Assembly (NCBI GenBank): GCA_002722255.1 | Contig: PBLD01000001.1 | Coordinates: forward strand, 740,659 to 774,052 | Source of the DNA: Winogradskyella sp. | GTDB taxonomy: Bacteria; Bacteroidota; Bacteroidia; Flavobacteriales; Flavobacteriaceae | Direction of reading: 5' to 3' | DNA: 33,394 nucleotides | Shown here: positions 30,501 through 33,394 of the stretch, piece by piece | Layout: every line of letters begins with the position of its first letter | How positions within the stretch are numbered: position 1 is the stretch's first letter | Notes under the pieces: generated by a model | Database searches by the model: none | What the model saw: only the letters and a program-made list of their open reading frames with translations | What the model was told of the DNA's origin: nothing | Translations under genes and position numbers: made by a program

Positions 30501-33394
30501 CACCTGCAAGTGCAGGGAATGATCAAAATTTGTGTGAAGCAACAAGCGTATTTCTCGAAGCTACAGCAGGTACAACGGGAACTTGGACAATTGTTTCTAC
30601 GACAAACCCAGCTGGAATAGCTGGGTTTACACCATCGCAATCACCTTCTAATAGCAATACAGCTAATGCTACAGTTGAGCCTGGTTTTGAATATATATAT
30701 CAATTCACAACAGATTATGTTGGTTCAGGTGCCGCATGTAATAATTCGGACCAAGTAGTAATTAATGTTAGTGATGGGCCTAGTGAAGATCCTGAAGCTG
30801 GTGAAGATCAAGATATTTGTATTTTAGATACTACAACGGCTACACTTACAGCCGGAAACGTGGCTATACCACCAGGTGTAACATCCCAGTGGAGGCTATT
30901 ATCACAACCAGGTGGGGCTACAATAGGCTATTCAGCTCAAGATAATAGTTTAACAACTGATGTCACAGGATTAACTGTTCCAGGACTCTATATTTTTGAA
31001 TATAATTTCTCAGTAGGCAGTTGTACTGATAAATCAGATATCGTACGTGTAGAAGTATTTGAAGCGCCTTCGGCGGCAGTAGCTGGCCTTCCTCAGCCTA
31101 TGGCCTGTCAATTAGATGCGCAATTAGATGCAACACCTCCAACTATTGGTATAGGAACTTGGACATTTGCAAATCCAGGCGACGATCCATCAGGAGGATT
31201 AGTTGTCATAGATAGTCCAAACAACCCGCAAACAACCTTATCCAATATTCCTGATGATGTTGGTAATGACGGTATTGATGATGTTTATGTTTTAACATGG
31301 ACAATATCTAATAATCCTCCGCCATCTGACCCTCCAAGTCCAACTGATCCTTTTGTTGTGCCATCTTTATGCGCACCACAATCAGATACCGTAACATTAA
31401 CATTTACAGGGCCACCACCTTCAGAGGCAATCGCAGGTCCTGACCAAGAATTATGTGATGAATCCAATATATTTTTAGGTGCCACAGATTTAGCTGAAGG
31501 TACTGGTACGTGGTCCCAGACAGGTGGTGATCCAACAGGAATTAATATTACTGCACCTAACAACCCAAATAGCTTAGTAACAGGTTTAAGCGCTGGTGTT
31601 TATGAATTCACATGGACTGCAGTAGGAGGAGGTTGTACTTCTGAAGATACAGTTCAAATTACAATATTTTCTGATCCTGTTTCAGCAGAAGCAGGCCCTA
31701 ATCAAGTCTTACCAGAGTTTGATACTCTTACCTTGGGAGCAGATCCAGCTAGTGAAGGAGTAGGCACGTGGTCTCAAGTTTCTGGTCCAACAACGGTTAA
31801 TTTTATTGACCTTAATAATCCAAATACACAAGTTACAGGAACTGCTGTAGGTGTTTATGAATTTGAATGGACAGTTACGAATGGTCCTTGTAGTTTCGCT
31901 ACAGACACAATGACTGTAGAAATCCTACCAGTGTCCGACTTAGAGCTTACAAAAACTGTTACACCAACCAATGTTAATATTGGAGATGTTGTAACATTCA
32001 CAGTATCTGTTTTTAATAATGATGCATTAACAACAAACTCAGATGCAAATGATGTTATAGTTCAAGATGTTTTACCATTAGGCTATACATTGGTTTCAGG
32101 AACAGTTTCTAATGGTGGTAGCTTCGATTTAGGAACACAAACTATCACATGGTCTAACTTAAGCATCGCAAACGGAGCAACTTTAGTATTGACTTTTAAT
32201 GCAACTGTAAACGCTTCAGGTTCTTATGTGAATTCCGCTCAAGTTGTAGGAAGTGGAAGTATTGATCCAGATTCTGATCCTTCGACTGATGATACAGTTG
32301 ACGAAGATGGCGATGGTGATGGTGATGATGATGACGAAGACACAGCTGAAATAACAATTCAATCAGCAGATTTATCCCTCAATAAAACAGTGACGCCTTC
32401 ACCAGTAAGTGTAGGTGATACTGTTACATTTATAGTAACTGTGGAAAATGCTGGCCCAGATGATGCTACCAGTGTTGAAGTAACAGATCAACTACCTTCT
32501 GGCTACACTTATGTTAGTGATGATGCAGGCGGTAATTATAATTCAGGAACTGGTTTATGGCAGGTTGGAACTATTATAAGCGGAGGTAATGCAATTTTAA
32601 ATATTACAGCTACAGTTAATGCACCTACAGGTACAACTGATGAGTATTTAAATACGGCGGAAGTTACAGTGAGTGATCAAGGAGACCCTAATAGTGATCC
32701 AGATAATGATGATGGTGATCAAAGTGAAGATGATGAAGATAATGCAGAGATTGTATTGGAACAAGCTGATTTAGAGGTTACTAAATCTATTGCGCCTTTA
32801 ACAGGTTCAATTGGTGACACAGTAACGTTTAGTGTATTGGTTGAAAATGATGGACCGGGTGATGCTACAGGAGTAGATATTCAAGATTTGCTGCCTAATG
32901 GTTATGATTTAGTTCCAGGTTCTATTTCAGATTCGGGCATATTTATAGTCGGCAATAACTCTATTGAATGGAATGATTTAGCTATTGTTAATGGCTCTTC
33001 AGTGACATTAACCTACCAAGCTGTAGTTAATGCATCTGGAAATTATACAAACTCAGTTCAAGTTGTAGGTAGTGATTTAGATGATCCTGATAGTGATCCA
33101 AGTACAGATGATACTGTGGATGAAGATGGAGATGGTGATGGTGACGACGATGATGAAGATACCGCAACTTTTATAATAGAAGAAGCAGATTTAAGTTTGT
33201 CCAAAACTGTTCTACCAACAGATGCAACTGTAGGCGATACTGTTGTATTTACCGTGGCAGTATCTAATGATGGTCCAAATGATGCATCAAATGTTCAAGT
33301 TTTAGATCAACTACCTTCAGGTTACACTTACGTGGGCGACGATTCAGGTGGTAATTACAATTTAGCAACAGGACTTTGGACAGTAGGAACAATA
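27563..33394 (+). CDS. Giant secreted PKD-like/DUF11 surface protein, 3' end outside the window
   Basis: Open for 1944 codons to the window end. Signal peptide of about 37 residues (SFSLVFIVLFSVGLKLNAQ). About 15 beta-sandwich modules of 86-118 residues (mostly 90-98) follow, at about residues 40-1455. Each begins like AGxDQxxC, has a GTW-type strand then a SGP or SxP turn, and ends with YxFxW and a second Cys. From residue 1459 (31937) DUF11 repeats follow, alternating in two subtypes and joined by Asp-rich linkers. The layout fits a surface-exposed adhesin. A gliding-motility-associated C-terminal domain for type IX secretion may lie beyond the window, but this is inference. Thr, Asn, Gly and Asp are enriched, as usual for surface proteins. 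Key frame points were checked at 29963, 31937, 32768 and 33188. Confidence 0.9.
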   Translation, partial: MNQFYLKNFNRLSVKTSFSLVFIVLFSVGLKLNAQSCTVNAGVDQIICENEIVQLDGTTPDTYAEGPTWTQIAGPSVIITDPSDPDTTITGYVGGNTYVFELSAVCFNGSEPSQTVTITVEPITQAAAGPDIESCPDSSGSLIINGNTPTNPGETGEWVIVGSNPAGVLIGDTSSPVTTITLPEGSAGSTILSWVITGPQYAPGQFCETSDDIIVTNIGGEFIVDAGPDQILSNCYTVSQSTNLNGSFGGSNINGQQGTWTFVSGPNTPSIGSPNNNNTGVSGLTEGVYTFRWDVMGPCVNGSDIVTITVPEATQDVSNASVQDPVITFCDPSTTEATLVGSLGEFTNESVLWVQTGGPAATIIDEDNSTTQVTGLISPNTYTFSYTITNDDTSCTSTTNVTIRYNIDPISILVNGGDNITGDCGETSIDVPFTFTSGNFTEYTILSGPADSAISFPTNYANAGGSPTTIDVFDVPGTYTVNFRRRRTGNLLQGCDEANSSISIYISTPISGSNAGSPQQFICGQIDGNLAGNTISPGETSIWSLVDGPDGMTNDVISDRYAQTTAIGVSPAQTMIPGLYTFSYTVSAGPNCTPPAVSFTTVTITPLSNLPTDAGVNQTVCFNAPVQLAAAPLLDSQTGIWTASDPSIVFEDDTDPNTIATGFNLPSTVYTLSWSVDEAAGFPDCAPAEVDTVEITTLADESPTIADAGTDFCLPDGTISIPNLAGNVPDTDETGTWSQISGPSTAVFTDLNDPLTGVTGLINGQYIFRWTIGYTPPAPNGCPETFDDIEVVIADTGAVIDAGDDQSLCLDPVALSFTMNAQDPAPFGGVGTWNLVSGLTGYTIDDENSPTATFSNLLDGTYVFEWVINYGNCTTAGSADTVEIEVGVPPTTANIQGGNQVVCAQTNTTITADPLQNPNAETGSWSVISGPNTPSIDNPGNNSINITGLTTGTYIFRWTTVSGSPLCPDSTDDVTVEVFAPASAGNDQNLCEATSVFLEATAGTTGTWTIVSTTNPAGIAGFTPSQSPSNSNTANATVEPGFEYIYQFTTDYVGSGAACNNSDQVVINVSDGPSEDPEAGEDQDICILDTTTATLTAGNVAIPPGVTSQWRLLSQPGGATIGYSAQDNSLTTDVTGLTVPGLYIFEYNFSVGSCTDKSDIVRVEVFEAPSAAVAGLPQPMACQLDAQLDATPPTIGIGTWTFANPGDDPSGGLVVIDSPNNPQTTLSNIPDDVGNDGIDDVYVLTWTISNNPPPSDPPSPTDPFVVPSLCAPQSDTVTLTFTGPPPSEAIAGPDQELCDESNIFLGATDLAEGTGTWSQTGGDPTGINITAPNNPNSLVTGLSAGVYEFTWTAVGGGCTSEDTVQITIFSDPVSAEAGPNQVLPEFDTLTLGADPASEGVGTWSQVSGPTTVNFIDLNNPNTQVTGTAVGVYEFEWTVTNGPCSFATDTMTVEILPVSDLELTKTVTPTNVNIGDVVTFTVSVFNNDALTTNSDANDVIVQDVLPLGYTLVSGTVSNGGSFDLGTQTITWSNLSIANGATLVLTFNATVNASGSYVNSAQVVGSGSIDPDSDPSTDDTVDEDGDGDGDDDDEDTAEITIQSADLSLNKTVTPSPVSVGDTVTFIVTVENAGPDDATSVEVTDQLPSGYTYVSDDAGGNYNSGTGLWQVGTIISGGNAILNITATVNAPTGTTDEYLNTAEVTVSDQGDPNSDPDNDDGDQSEDDEDNAEIVLEQADLEVTKSIAPLTGSIGDTVTFSVLVENDGPGDATGVDIQDLLPNGYDLVPGSISDSGIFIVGNNSIEWNDLAIVNGSSVTLTYQAVVNASGNYTNSVQVVGSDLDDPDSDPSTDDTVDEDGDGDGDDDDEDTATFIIEEADLSLSKTVLPTDATVGDTVVFTVAVSNDGPNDASNVQVLDQLPSGYTYVGDDSGGNYNLATGLWTVGTI
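27680..31930 (+). repeat. About 15 tandem PKD-like modules within the giant gene
   Basis: Approximate module starts: 27680, 27940, 28232, 28540, 28810, 29101, 29395, 29678, 29960, 30242, 30507, 30790, 31072, 31427, 31685. Spacing is mostly 260-308 nt, with one long module of about 355 nt. Nearly all carry one Cys near the start and one near the end, compatible with a strand-to-strand disulfide. The fifteenth lacks the first Cys (NQVLPEFDT). Sequence identity between modules is low, so this is an old protein repeat, not a recent DNA duplication. Confidence 0.82.
31937..33394 (+). repeat. Alternating DUF11 modules (A-B-A-B) with Asp-rich linkers
   Basis: Module starts at 31937 (A), 32369 (B), 32768 (A), 33188 (B, cut by the window). 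A modules carry LPLGYTLVSGTVSNGG or the similar LPNGYDLVPGSISDSG and a linker with DEDGDGDGDDDDEDTA. B modules carry LPSGYTYV, then DD-[AS]-GGNYN, and a different Asp-rich linker (DPDNDDGDQSEDDEDNAE). The A-to-A step is 831 nt and the B-to-B step 819 nt. Linkers look like Ca2+-binding acidic turns (inference). Confidence 0.85.

Noticed and set aside
28902..31563. Short ORFs on both strands inside the giant gene
   Set aside because: Shadows of the continuous 1944-codon frame, which has clear repeated domains.
31937..33394. Possible recent tandem DNA duplication in the DUF11 part
   Set aside because: The copies differ at many synonymous positions and module lengths differ, so it is an old protein-level repeat.
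1..33394. CRISPR array, prophage, insertion sequence or integrated element at tRNA-Leu
   Set aside because: No short regularly spaced repeats, transposase, integrase or phage genes were seen, and no duplicated tRNA 3' end was seen nearby.

Overview
The window looks like a core-genome segment of a Flavobacteriaceae bacterium (Bacteroidota). The base composition is AT-rich and start codons have A-rich leaders without clear Shine-Dalgarno sites. Several genes carry Bacteroidota-type promoters (TTG, 17-23 bp, TAnnTTTG). The proteins are typical of the family: DUF4286, DUF4199, a class I FBPase next to a SSAT-like GNAT, an OlsF-like bifunctional acyltransferase, and a giant PKD-like/DUF11 surface protein. 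The genus cannot be fixed from sequence reading alone.

Layout. 1-3009 (-): mfd, cut at its 3' end by the window edge, with divergent promoters shared with a TerB-like gene (3210-3641, +). 3733-4740 (-): fbp. 4907-9496 (+): an overlapping series of SSAT-like acetyltransferase, aspartate kinase, OlsF-like acyltransferase and an exported carboxypeptidase-regulatory-like protein, ended by a bidirectional terminator. 9534-11505 (-): an 11-mer-repeat amphipathic helical protein, a VOC protein, a DUF1801 protein and a DUF4199 membrane protein. 11607-18596 (-): a long tight cluster running, in transcription order, from a TPR protein through a lipoprotein, DUF4286, a small membrane protein, rsmA, mgtE, a cupin and a 2-hydroxyacid dehydrogenase to a membrane-tethered LuxR-type regulator. 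18974-25048 (-): serS, a vitamin-K-carboxylase-like membrane protein overlapping ribF, pth, rplY and prs. 25191-25272 (+): tRNA-Leu(CAA) followed by several hairpins. 25499-26887 (+): an exported TPR protein. 26888-27562: a long AT-rich gap. 27563-33394 (+, open at the window end): a surface protein of at least 1944 codons with about 15 PKD-like modules and then alternating DUF11 modules.

Functionally the middle of the window is translation and housekeeping (tRNA-Leu, serS, rplY, pth, rsmA, prs, ribF, mgtE, fbp, mfd). The right end is an extracellular adhesin-type gene. No phage, insertion sequence, CRISPR array or obvious genomic island is visible. The most interesting items are the carboxylase-like protein with apparently conserved catalytic His and Lys coupled to ribF, the alternating architecture and per-module cysteine pairs of the giant protein, a 22-residue hydrophobic peptide gene upstream of a terminator, a 24-bp perfect palindrome inside the mfd start, and a direct-repeat candidate operator beside the orphan LuxR-type gene.
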